From positions 63,296-127,295 of the forward strand of contig BDIU01000023.1 of NCBI GenBank assembly GCA_002118135.1: a stretch of DNA of 64,000 nucleotides, read 5' to 3'. The notes beneath the pieces were generated by a model that made no database searches, was not told the origin of the DNA, and was given only the letters and a program-made list of their open reading frames with translations. How positions within the stretch are numbered: the stretch's first letter is position 1; every line of letters starts with the position of its first letter. Shown here piece after piece: positions 23,088 to 37,807 of this stretch. This stretch comes from Trebouxia sp. TZW2008. Its lineage: Eukaryota; Chlorophyta; Trebouxiophyceae; Trebouxiales; Trebouxiaceae. The translations under genes and the position numbers were made by a program.

Positions 23088-23910
23088 GTTGACAGCCTGC
23101 AGCAGGACTATGACACTAGAAGCAATCAACGAAACTGATCTGCTTAGGTTGCACACGAATGGTCCTACAGTCCGGATCGCGCCTCAGACATGTCAAATGC
23201 GACAGAGAAGAGGCTTGTATACTGATGTTGCACGTCCTGTGAAAGCCGACTGGTCGTGCACGCAATGCAACGTAGTGCATACAGTCTCAGTGAGGCAGGG
23301 CGCTTCTAGGGGCTGTTCCCACAAGGGCAGCAACTCTGCCTCAAGCTTTTGAGGCAGCTGCCGGCCACCCATCAGCAGTGTCGGCAATGAGCTATTGTCG
23401 TGACATGATCAATTACTGGCACATTGCATTTCACCAGCAGCAATATGCATGTCGCACAGGGACCAAAGCATCTCAGCCTGAGTCAGGATTGGTGGAATTG
23501 CCACCACATTGCTAGCCATGCAATCAACACAATTTCGGGTTGAGTTATGCATGCAACCATAATGCTAGACCATGTGACAGCTAATTCGCGCAAGATTTGC
23601 TTACATTTCTTCAAAGGTGACTTCAGCTACACACTCAATCAAATCCTAGCCGCAATAATGTACAACTGGCCAATGTGCCATCACTACTAGCAGTATTGCT
23701 AACAACAAAGCTGGAGTAATCAATGCAAACCTGAAACACCTTTCCACAAGGCAATTTGCCAGCAAGGAGTGGGCAATGGTCAAAACTGGATGAGCATTGA
23801 CATACATTCAGAGCAAATATCATTTGCTGCAGCATTTGTGCACAATCTCCCCCTGTGCTTGGGTTGAAACGAAGCACGTCAACTATATTAGCTGGCGTGC
23901 AGCTTCATCG
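23088..23910. promoter_or_regulatory. RPN2 upstream region
   Basis: Lies between the AK6 stop (23911) and the RPN2 start; both genes are on the minus strand. The first ~120 bp upstream of RPN2 is relatively CpG-rich (GTCCGGATCGCGCC near 23170), fitting a promoter. No other gene was seen. Confidence 0.4.
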
Positions 23911-25275
<1,365 letters not shown>

Positions 25276-25604
25276 ACAAGTGTCGCGTACACGGCTTGTG
25301 ATGGACTTCACGGCTTTGCGACGCTGTGAGGACGCCAGGATCGCAGCCTTACGATCCTGCCGATGCAAAATTGATGACGGCTCGCCAAGTCTTTTTGCGT
25401 GCGCTGAACAAGCTGCACCTGTTTACCGTTCCTTCTCTGTGACTGCACCTCGAGACCTAACAGCCAACAACAGGCCGATTTTTACACCCGCCCTACAGGC
25501 ACAAAACGGCCCTGCAAGTCGATTCGAGTTTAAAGTCGAGAGAGCCTTGACCCGACCACTTCCGACACAGGCCTGGCGACTTCCAGCCGCCGTTTAGCAC
25601 TTGC
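25276..25604. promoter_or_regulatory. Divergent promoter region AK6 / unknown gene
   Basis: About 330 bp between two head-to-head genes. It is strongly enriched in CG compared with both gene bodies (for example AGTCGATTCGAGTTT and AAGTCGAGAG at 25516-25545, CCGCCGTT at 25588). No TATA box stands out. Confidence 0.5.
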
Positions 25605-27840
25605 TTGGTTGCGTGCTGCTTTGCTTCTATCTGCAGCATCACTGTTTCAATGCGCGACATTGCTCACAGGACAGGCCTCAGATCTGAAGAGCTCTTTGAC
25701 AGCTCTGCCAAGTTGTCACTGCTGCACTTCTTGTGTGAGAGGTGCAACAACGCTTGGCAGCCAGTTTGCTTGCTGGACTGGAGTTGAAAGGTTGTTCTGC
25801 ACTTGCTGCAGGCTTGTGCCTGGCTATACACAGGCGATCGCAGACTCTCTTGACGAAGCTGAGCTTCTTTCAAGTATGATAAGACACCAGCAATAAAACT
25901 TTTAGCTATCAGATTAGCTGCTTTGGCTTCCTGACATTGCCTGTCAAACTGCTCATGGATGCTCATTGCCTCAAATGTAGTCAAGCTCACCTGCTCAAGC
26001 CAAACCTTGTGTTTTGCAGGATCAGCCAGCTTGCTTGCAGCTCTAGGCATCAACGGTGCAGAAAAGATTGTACAGGTAAAACACAAGTCACTCAACACGT
26101 CTCAAGCTGTTCATCTTGCAGTCAAACTTAGGCACATGCAGGGTCAAGCTGCAGAGCAGGAGCAGCTCGCTTTTTTTGACATGTTGACAAGGCTTGCAGA
26201 GGAGACACAGCCAGGCAATGCAGGAATGTAAGCAAAACGCAAAGCACAAGCAAGACCAACAGACATGAATGACCATATTGTGCATACACGGCAGGGACAA
26301 TCAACTGCCAGAGAAAGATGCGCAACTGCTAGCCGTAGCATGCAGTCAGCTTGAGCCAATGCTGTCTACAGACTTGAGTTTGTTTAACTCCAGTCCTGGT
26401 CTGCAGAAGATATACAGCCAGAATGAAAGGTATGCTAGCATGGACTGGGGCTTGGCAACTGCTGCTGATGCTGTGACCCCATCAGTGTTGCACCAGGTGC
26501 CTAAGGTGGCAAAAGCATCATGCAAAATTGCAGATCTGATGAGGCAGACGAGCTGATACGAAAGCTTCAGAGCGGCCAGCACACAAGCACTGATGTGTCA
26601 GCCCAGGCACCTGCAGCAAAACAACTTGTTTGCCAAGTTGCCGCCAAGGACCAGCTTGAGAAATGCCTGGATAGCTTCATAACCACATCAAACCAGTTCA
26701 GCCAAATGTTTCAGGAGGTCAGCATTCACTTCTTCAGCAGCATTCACTTCTTTAGCAGCATTCCATTGTTCAGCAGCATTCACTTCTGCAGCAGCATTGA
26801 CTCCCCCAGAAGCATTCGCTTTTGCAGCAGCATTGCCTTTCTTCAGCCGCATTGACTGCTTTTGCAGCTTTAATTACTTTTGCAGCAATCACTTCTGCAG
26901 CAGCATCGCCTTCTTTAGCAGCATTGACTACTTTTGCCGCAGTGACTTCTTCAGCAGCATCAACTGCTTTTGCAGCATTCACTTTTTTGCAGTATTGTCT
27001 TCTTCGGCAGCATTGACTACTTCGGCAGCAATGACTTCTTCAGCAGCATTGACTTCTTCAGCCGCATTGACTGCTTTTGCAGCATTAATTACTTTTGCAG
27101 CAATCACTTCTGCAGCAGCATCGCCTTCTTTAGCAGCATTGACTACTTTTGCCGCAGTGACTCCTTCAGCAGCATCAACTGCTTTTGCAGCATTCACTCT
27201 TTTGCAGTATTGTCTTCTTCGGCAGCATTGACTACTTCGGCAGCAATGACTTCTTCAGCAGCATTGACTTCTTCAGCAGCATTGACTGCTTTTGCAGCAT
27301 TGAATCCTTTTGCACCATTGACTACTTTTGCAGCTTTTACTTGTTTTGCAGCATCGACTTCTTCAGCAGCAAGATGGCGCATTGCTGTTTGCGCACGTTT
27401 TGTTTTGACTGCTTTTGCAGCATTCACTTCTTTTGCAGCATCAAATGCTTCAGCAGCAACATGGCGCATTGCTGCTTATGCATGTTTTGTTTTGACAAAA
27501 GTGGCTTAGCTTGTGTCTGCAGGAGCTACATCCGTGGGTGGTTTCTTTGGATCCAGCAACTTTGCATGGCATTGGGTCGATGAGTGTTGAGGCACAGCAG
27601 AAGTGCCATAAAATGCAGCAATTACTGTTGGCAGTCAGGCAGGTGCAGAGTGCCCATGGCGAGCTGGTTCTCTTCAAGGCAGGCAATGGATCTGAGTCAC
27701 ATAACACAAGCTTACCTGGAGTGCTGCATGGGGTGACTGCTAAGCATAAGGACTTGCAGATGCAACAGCAAGTGTTGTCAAGCGTGCGACACCGCCTGAG
27801 TCAGTCCGTAACAAGACAGCCACAGCTTGCAGATCTGTAG
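25605..27840 (+). CDS. Unidentified helical protein, multi-exon
   Basis: Exons read by eye: a first part up to about 25872 (ADSLDEAELLS, donor GTATGA); from 26019 (SASLLAALGINGAEKIVQ, then KLRHMQGQAAEQEQLAFFDM, donor GTAAGC at about 26228); from about 26292, joined in phase (DNQLPEKDAQLLAVACSQLE, LQKIYSQNERYASMDWGLA); a piece around 26525-26717 (DEADELIRKLQSG, KDQLEKCLDSFITTSNQFSQ); and a last exon 27523-27840 (ELHPWVVSLDPATLHGIGSM, then a Gln-rich helix, stop TAG). The exon before the big intron ends MFQE and joins ELHPW in phase 0. The predicted protein is largely helical. I looked for an augmin-type subunit but could not match it. The true start and the junction near 26500 are uncertain. 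Confidence 0.55.
26718..27522 (+). repeat. 805-bp intron made of acceptor-like repeats
   Basis: Donor GTCAGC follows ...ATGTTTCAGGAG, and the acceptor TTGTGTCTGCAG precedes GAGCTACATCC. Almost the whole intron consists of 15-24-bp units of the type CTTTTGCAGCATTGA or CTTCTTCAGCAGCATTGA, that is, a pyrimidine tract plus CAG repeated dozens of times. A higher-order repeat of 215 bp is visible: the TATTGTCTTCTTCGGCAGC segment occurs at 26993 and again at 27208, with very similar sequence between. The tract is open in more than one frame on both strands because of its periodicity. Confidence 0.9.
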
Positions 27841-29013
27841 GAAACAGCTCATCACAAACATTGACCGTTGTAGTGAGACTTGTTCTTGAGGCTTGAATGA
27901 AAACTGGTGATCTGTTTATGCAAGCTTGAGATGAGCATTTCAAGTAATGTTTGTCCACATTCTCTGCATGTCAAAATGGTTGTTCATCACAGGGCAGGTT
28001 TGTTTTGCCATGGCTGTGTGTGCTGCAAGCTGATACGACAATGAAAATATTTGAGGTTGTGACACATGGTGGGAACCACATCTCGTTTTTGCAATTGTAC
28101 AAGTGCCAGCTTTTGCAGCAGTCTTGTTTCCACACGCAAACTTCGATTTCTGCTGGTCATGCTATATATTGTTGCATGTTGACACTGATACTTCCAGCTG
28201 TCCAGTGTTTTGCTATACCAAGATTTACTACAGCAGGAATTTTTGTTGTGTGCCAGAAGCCCTACCAGATGTTTATAAATTTAGGCCATAGGTCTTTGAT
28301 TTGAGAACAGCGCTAAGCACAGCACCTTGAACAGATGTCTCCAAATCTAGGTGTACAAGTGCCCATTGCAGCCCCTCAATGCCCCTTCAAGCTGCCCTTC
28401 AGGCTGCCCTTCCAGGCTGACTGGACACAGCCTATCGGCACATGCATTGACTTTTGAGTCAATAGAGGTCAGGGAACGTCAAGTCGCAGCGTCTGCTCCG
28501 GCCCGTCGTCGACAGTACCTGTGCTGAAGCATTCGCTAGACTTTCATTTTTGCTGCGCACCTCATGCATTGCGCTCGCCAGTCATGAGCTTACGACTTGG
28601 GTGGATCACTGCTGACATGTTCCTCGTGACGCTTGAACGCCGATACACCTGATAGCCCCAGCATGCTATGCACCCTTTCGCCTTGCGTTGCTCACTGCTG
28701 TGACTCTACGTTGATCACTCGACGACAATTTGCACCATCAACGGGTAATTTGCCCGGTCAAGCTGCTCGAACCACCGACTGTTCGTTATGACAGCAGACC
28801 TGCCGAGCTGTTTGCAGGGTTGCACCGCGCCATACCTCGAGCAGGGAACGCTCATCTCTGCCACAGCGTTGCTTTGCACAGACTCAACTCAGGACCTCGC
28901 GATCAAAGCACAACTTTCAGTCGTAATACTAGACAAAGGCGTCAGGCCACAAGCGCAGAGTCGCATGGCTTACATATCACCACCTTGCTCAGTCATCTCC
29001 TAGAGCGACAGCT
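27841..29013. other. Intergenic plus unresolved 5' exons of the Deg1-like gene
   Basis: 27841-28440 has no gene I can see. 28441-28960 is CpG-rich (CCGGCCCGTCGTCGAC near 28500) and probably holds the promoter and the transit-peptide exon of the downstream protease. A 133-codon open frame at 28730-29131, rich in Arg, Ser and His and poor in acid, is a candidate transit peptide, but it is not in phase with the first secure exon without further splicing. Confidence 0.4.
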
Positions 29014-32465
<3,452 letters not shown>

Positions 32466-33194
32466 CACATAGCAGAATTTCCTCGGGCTTGGAAAGCGTC
32501 ATACCAAACAGGCTCCTGGAAGCATGTGACTTCTGTGGACACATGCAACACACCAGCGATCATGCTACTTTCCTCTCATCATCATCATGGTGTCCCCTTT
32601 CATGACAGAGTGACAGCGCCGCTGAGCAGAGCATTCTTCTGTGCTGCAATGTCTGGAAGGCAGTACACCATACGAAATATCACCCTGTGAAAGAGCTCCT
32701 GCGATTCAGATCAGCAATCATGCAAACTGGAAACCACTGCGCAGTCAGCAGCTCATATGCCATCAGTGACACGCTCAGATCTGCAGCCAGGTTCAAGCAC
32801 AGCGCTGCTAGCCTCGATAAGCTTATTTATGTACAACATTGAATTGCGCACATTGTGAGCGGCCTTGCCTCTTCGCAATTCGACTGTAAGGGGGCTGCAT
32901 GAAATTCAGTATGATCGTTCAACACAGGCAACTTGCCTGTCATGGCAATTGATGTCGGCATGCATGTGAAAATGACTTCTTCTTCTTTACCAGGCCACGT
33001 GTGTCTCATTGAAAATTGCAAAACTTTGCGAACCGCTCTGCAGACCTCCATCGGGCTGTCTCAGCGTTGCAATACTTCTGGCTTGCAGCTGTACATTCAT
33101 TGCACACGATCAACAGCTCAGCTTACTGCTCGTTCGTCAAACGCCGTTGCTTCGTCAACAAGCCCAGAACGCAGCGTTCAACGGTCTAGAGATT
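32466..33194. other. Intergenic region between two plus-strand genes
   Basis: No coding sequence recognised. The right end (33100-33190) is CpG-rich (TGCTCGTTCGTCAAACGCCG), consistent with the promoter of the next gene. Confidence 0.4.
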
Positions 33195-36100
33195 ATGTTG
33201 GACGCACTACTTGGCGTTGTGCTGATAACACTGGCCGTGGTACTCTCGAAGAGGCAGCCCACCCGCAACAAGTCAGGTGAGCAAACGACCGGGACAATGG
33301 CTCACGATTTGCATCTCAGATACAGTGTCTGATTGCCTAACTAGCTTGTGATTGCTCATAAGCTTGCGATAATCTCCTACGCCAAGGCTGGCCGGGACCA
33401 AAGGACATGTGTACTGCAGTGGTGATGACGGTACTTATATACTTGGGGCTCCGTCTGTTGGCTCCTTGCTGCCAGAGTGTACTAAGCAGCTTTCAGTTGG
33501 GAACGCCAGACATCACCACGTCAGGATGTGTCTCAGGTGAGCAAGCAATTCACTGCTGCAAACTTCCCATCACATGGTTCATTATGCTGAGTAGCTGCCT
33601 CGAGCAGATGCCTGGCCCAGTTTATTGCTGAAAACGAAGCCATCATGTATGCAGGGCTGCTCATGGGTATGATACACATTGTGTGGCAACTGCACTGCTT
33701 GGTCCAGACACAGGGAATGACCATTGTCAGCGAGATCTTCCCATGGGCTAGGCCATCGCTTCCTGCACCAGTTTGCAGACGCTTGAGGACGCATCAGAAA
33801 GTCATTCTGTCCTTCCTGGCTTTGGGTGCCTTGGCACTCAGTGTCTCTGAGCAAGCCTCCAGAGAATCAGTTCACATGGTGCGAAAGTTGTCGGTAACTG
33901 ATGTGTCAGCACTTCAGGCGCCTTACTATGGACCCATGATGCCTTGGCACGAACACCTTCATGACTTCACAGTACACAGCGCACATGCTGGCCAGACAGC
34001 AGCCAAGTCAAGTGATGTGCTGCCGACTTGCCAGTCTCAGACGCTGCTCACATTGTTGCAGCAGCAGGACTTTTGTAAGCATGATGACCAGTGGCAGTCA
34101 GCATCTGTTGCTGCACCAAAGCACTCAGAGGCTCAGAAGTCAGGTGTGAGTTGTGAGTCAGGTGCCTACTGTGAAGCTGAGCAACCTACACCCAAGCAGG
34201 CCATAGCTGACTCAGCAGACGCAGAAGCAGAAACTCACCTTGTGCTCTGCAATATGTCAGATGTTGCATCTTCAGCTGGACCCACTGACAGCATTGAATC
34301 TGACATGTCCATCCCTAAAGCACTGTCAGCGTCTATAGCCAATTCGCCAATGATCAGCGGCATAGGAGCACCTACTGAGGTTGCATCTGCCAGGGACACT
34401 GTTCAGGCTCCTCAGACTCTCATCCATGATACCCAGGCCTTGCACATGCCTGTGTGCAAAGCTGACTTCATGACAGAGCAGTTGGAGCTTACTGTTTTGC
34501 CCAGTCAGAACCAGTGCTTTGCAGAAGGCTGGTTTGATGACACAGAAGGTGCTCCTGCACCTGCGGCTGCCACTTCTTCAAATGCACAGCTGCCCATCAG
34601 TCTGTCTGTGCTAGCTGCTCAGAGTGTCTCAACTAAATCTGTCAGTGCGGACACACCCACAATGGCAGTGCTAGCAGACACCATAGCCACCTTCTCACAC
34701 AGTCTGACTAGTCAGCAGCAGGACCAGTTCAGTACTTTTCCTCTCTGCAAGGCAATCGGCCTTCCTGACTGTGTGACGCCTTCCCAGTTCAGTCCACAGG
34801 ATGCCATTATTATTGCTGCTCCTGATGCCTCTGAGGCAGCCTTGCAAGCCCAACGCTCCAGCAGCAGCAGCAGCAGCAGGGCAACACAGATGGTGGCAGC
34901 AGCACTTGCTTCCGCCAACACTGTGCATCTCAGCAATCACAGTACTGAGGCCAACAGTTCCATGACTGATAGTACCTGTTTTGACAACAGGACAGTCTCA
35001 GCATCCTTGACAGAACCCCAGAAGAAAACCAAGCTAACAAATTTGGATATAGCCTCCACTACGGGGCCAATATACCCCCATTGTAAGTGCAGCTGCCTCT
35101 CTTTTGCCCTTATGCATACCTATGCCTGTGTATGCTGACCATCAAGATGTGCAGTCTGTCATGTTGTAGTGCTGAATGTACTGTGCATCTAGCAAAGATC
35201 TTGTTCTGTTGTCATTGCTTTTGCACAGTGTCACATGCAATCACCAGATGCGGCATGAAACCTTCTTTGCTGATTCATTCATTCCACACGCATTCTAGGC
35301 AGGCTCAGCAGGCCCAACTAGGTACGTACAGGTGCAATCAACTGTCTCCAACCATTTCTGTCTTGTGCTAATCTGAACCATTTAAACTGACAGTGGAGGG
35401 TGGAGAGACTATTGTACACGGTTGACTGCCAAGTGTCCCTGGGTCTACCCTTTGCATTAGTGCTTGAGAGCTGTCCAAACATACACTGAAAGGGCAGTCT
35501 ATCCTGTGACATGCGTGCCGTGTGACCCAGCCACCTGAGTCTCCTATGGGTGACCACTTGATCAAGACTAGGCAGCTTGCAGAGGGACCTGATGCTGTCA
35601 TTGGTTTGTTTGTCACACCAGCTAAACCCACACAAGGATCTCAGGCAGTTCATCTGATACATTGCAGGTGTGGCCAAGTTCGTCACCACAGCTGCTGCAG
35701 GTCTTGCTCGCCCTTACAAGACTGAGGTGGTGTGCTCAGTGGCAGTGGCCACCACTGTGCTTACACTAGGTAGGCCTTGCTGACCCATGTTGTCATCATC
35801 GCATGCAACATGTGTTGTTGTCAGCACTTGCAAGCATGCAAATTGTGCATGTGCACAGGTGTGTTTGCTGCAGCATGCAACTTTGCATGTGAGTTGGCTT
35901 GAGCAGCTTTCTGAAGCCGTCAGGCTCAGGATGTCCGTGCCTGTTTTGCATTGAAATGCCAGCAAAGGCAGCTGCTGCACTTTGTTCAGCACTGTGCTGC
36001 TGTCACCAACTTTCACTGACTGCCGCATGATCGACAAGACTGTGTGTTGTTTGCAGGTGTCTGTGCTTACTTCCTGAAGCGCTGGCATGCAAGTGCCCAA

Positions 36101-37462
36101 GCCAGCAAGCCCACTGACATCTACAGTCTGGTGCTTGACAAGAAGTTAGCAGGTATGCAGCATGCTGTATCTGTTCCAAATTGTACACAATGCCTGCATG
36201 CATGATGTGCATCAGCAGTGTCATGCATGACATGTCTGAAACATTGCCAATCTGCACATCAATGTATGTGGAGGAGGCACCAGCTTGACAGTCAAATTGA
36301 AAAGATGGCGCACAGCCAGTATGACACAGAATCGAATTCATGCATCGCTCAGCTTACACCATGCTTTCACCTACAGAGTCTGGCATTGTGATGCCTAACA
36401 GCATAGACTTTCCTTTCTTTGTTACTTTCTGTCTTTCTTCCTGCTCCTCATAATTGCTCTGAGCTGAAGTCGACCCAGATTGTCATGATTCAGAGGTGCC
36501 TAGTTATCCTTTGTGATGCAGCAGGTCTTTACCAAGCTATCGAGCGCCCAAGCGCTACAATCTCATCACGGGTGTCAGCTATCCCTGCCACAACAGATGC
36601 TGCTGCCATAGAAGGGCTTCAGCTCTTGTCTCAGCCCTTGCTTGGTGCTCAAAGCGTCATTCCCAGGGATCAGATCATGGCTGAGCCCTCTAACACAGAC
36701 AGCATGCTTGCCGCATCTGTGACTGAGGGCACAAGCCCTGTGGAGTTGGCATCTACAGCATCAGACTCCACAGTGTTGCCTCAGGAGGCAACCAGCAAGG
36801 GCAACCAGCAGCAGTCTGTTGATGCCAAGTCAGCTCAGTCATCTGCCAACAACAACTTGCTGGACAGCGCAGAGGACTTCTTCCAGCAGCCTGCTTCCCG
36901 CTCTTCTGCTCTGAGCCACGATGACAGCAAGCCCACAATTGGACTGTCTGACTGTGGTGTCAAGGTGCAGAGCCCCTTGCCTGATGGTCAGCCTGCCCAT
37001 GAGGACAACCTTTGTGGTGACATGAGCAATGTGACGTTGCACAGCAGGGCAGAATCAGTTACAAGCACAGACAACTCTGACAGTGAGCAGGCTGTCTCTA
37101 GTCAGTCTAAGCTTGAGTCAGACAGTCCCATGACTGCTAGTCAGGACACTACAGCAGGGCTTCAGCAGGTTGCAGAGACCACTGCTGAACCAGATGCAGC
37201 AGTGCAGAATGGCGCCAGTGACAACAATGACAGTCAGGCTGATGATGCAATGCCGCCTGCTACTGAGTCTCAGTCAGCACTGCAGGATCAGGAGGCCAGC
37301 ACAGCTGTTTCTGACATTAACACAGCGGAGACTGTGACAGCGACTCCTGAAACCTCAACAATTGACAAAGCACCTGCTGCTGCAAGTATCAAGGGCAAAC
37401 AGAAGAGGAGCAGAGCGCTGCTGCGCCTGCTCTGCTGTAAGCAGCCCAAGGTCGTTGATTGA
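33195..37462 (+). CDS. Unidentified membrane protein with long low-complexity tails
   Basis: The first exon probably starts at ATG 33195: MLDALLGVVLITLAVVLSKR, a signal-anchor-like hydrophobic segment, then donor GTGAGC at 33277. Next comes a hydrophobic exon near 33407-33538 (MTVLIYLGLRLLAP), then a long exon from about 33630 to a donor in 35083-35138 with two more hydrophobic segments (YAGLLMGMIHIVWQLHCLV; VILSFLALGALALSV) followed by about 400 residues rich in Ser, Thr, Ala, Gln and Asp. Small exons follow at about 35700-35768 (TEVVCSVAVATTVLTL, another hydrophobic segment) and 36059-36152 (CAYFLKRWHASAQA). The last exon (about 36525-37462) is again Ser/Thr/Gln/Asp-rich and ends basic and cysteine-containing (LLRLLCCKQPKVVD). 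No family recognised; about five membrane segments predicted. Confidence 0.6.
35291..35700 (-). mobile_element. 5'-truncated LINE (non-LTR) fragment in an intron
   Basis: On the minus strand the frame from 35689 to 35318 matches the C-terminal region shared by many LINE reverse-transcriptase proteins: LCKLPSLDQVVTHRRLRWLG, then HTARMSQDRLPFQ, then KGRPRDTW, then WFRLAQDRNGWRQLI. It stops at TAG/TGA next to the core that reads GGGCCTGCTGAGCCTGCCTA on this strand, then a short GAATGAATGAAT tail at 35270-35285. It lies antisense inside an intron of the membrane-protein gene. Confidence 0.85.
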
Positions 37463-37807
37463 AAGAATCAATGCGCTTTCTCTCATATTGGCTTGCGTTT
37501 CCCAGCAGTGACTGTATATACTGCTCTGTTGATTTTCATATACTGTAGAGTGTTTTGATAGATAGTTGCTGGAATCAGGCAAATACTTCAGGACAACAAC
37601 TGCAATTGCTTCGAACAGCTTGTGTACAGACTTCAGAGACGGCTTGGTCTAGAGCAGTTCTTTCTCAAAATAGTGTACATAGCTGGTTTACTGTATATAT
37701 GTTCTACACTGTGCTTCCATTGATTGCTCTATAGACAAGCTTTGTACAGAAAACTTGTCTGCATGCTGTGCAAGCCAGAGCGCAATGCATTACTCAATCA
37801 CAGCAGG
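37463..37807. other. Convergent intergenic spacer
   Basis: 345 bp between the stop of the membrane-protein gene and the stop of the SMC gene. No gene; AT-rich 3' flanks with several TGTA words. Confidence 0.5.

Noticed and set aside
25664..26098. Minus-strand 144-codon ORF with helical appearance (DPAKHKVWLEQVSLTTFEAM)
   Set aside because: The plus-strand exons here join in phase across a GT-AG intron (ADSLDEAELLS to SASLLAALG) and connect to later exons; the minus frame has no partner exons. Not fully excluded.
26797..27583. Long plus and minus ORFs (Phe/Ser/Ile-rich; Ala/Asn/Glu-rich) in the 26.8-27.5 kb repeat
   Set aside because: They arise from the repeat periodicity inside an intron whose flanking exons join exactly; no evidence that they are translated.
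25605..27840. Identification of the plus-strand gene as augmin (HAUS) subunit 3
   Set aside because: Only vague similarity of helical character and a few residues; no conserved block could be aligned.
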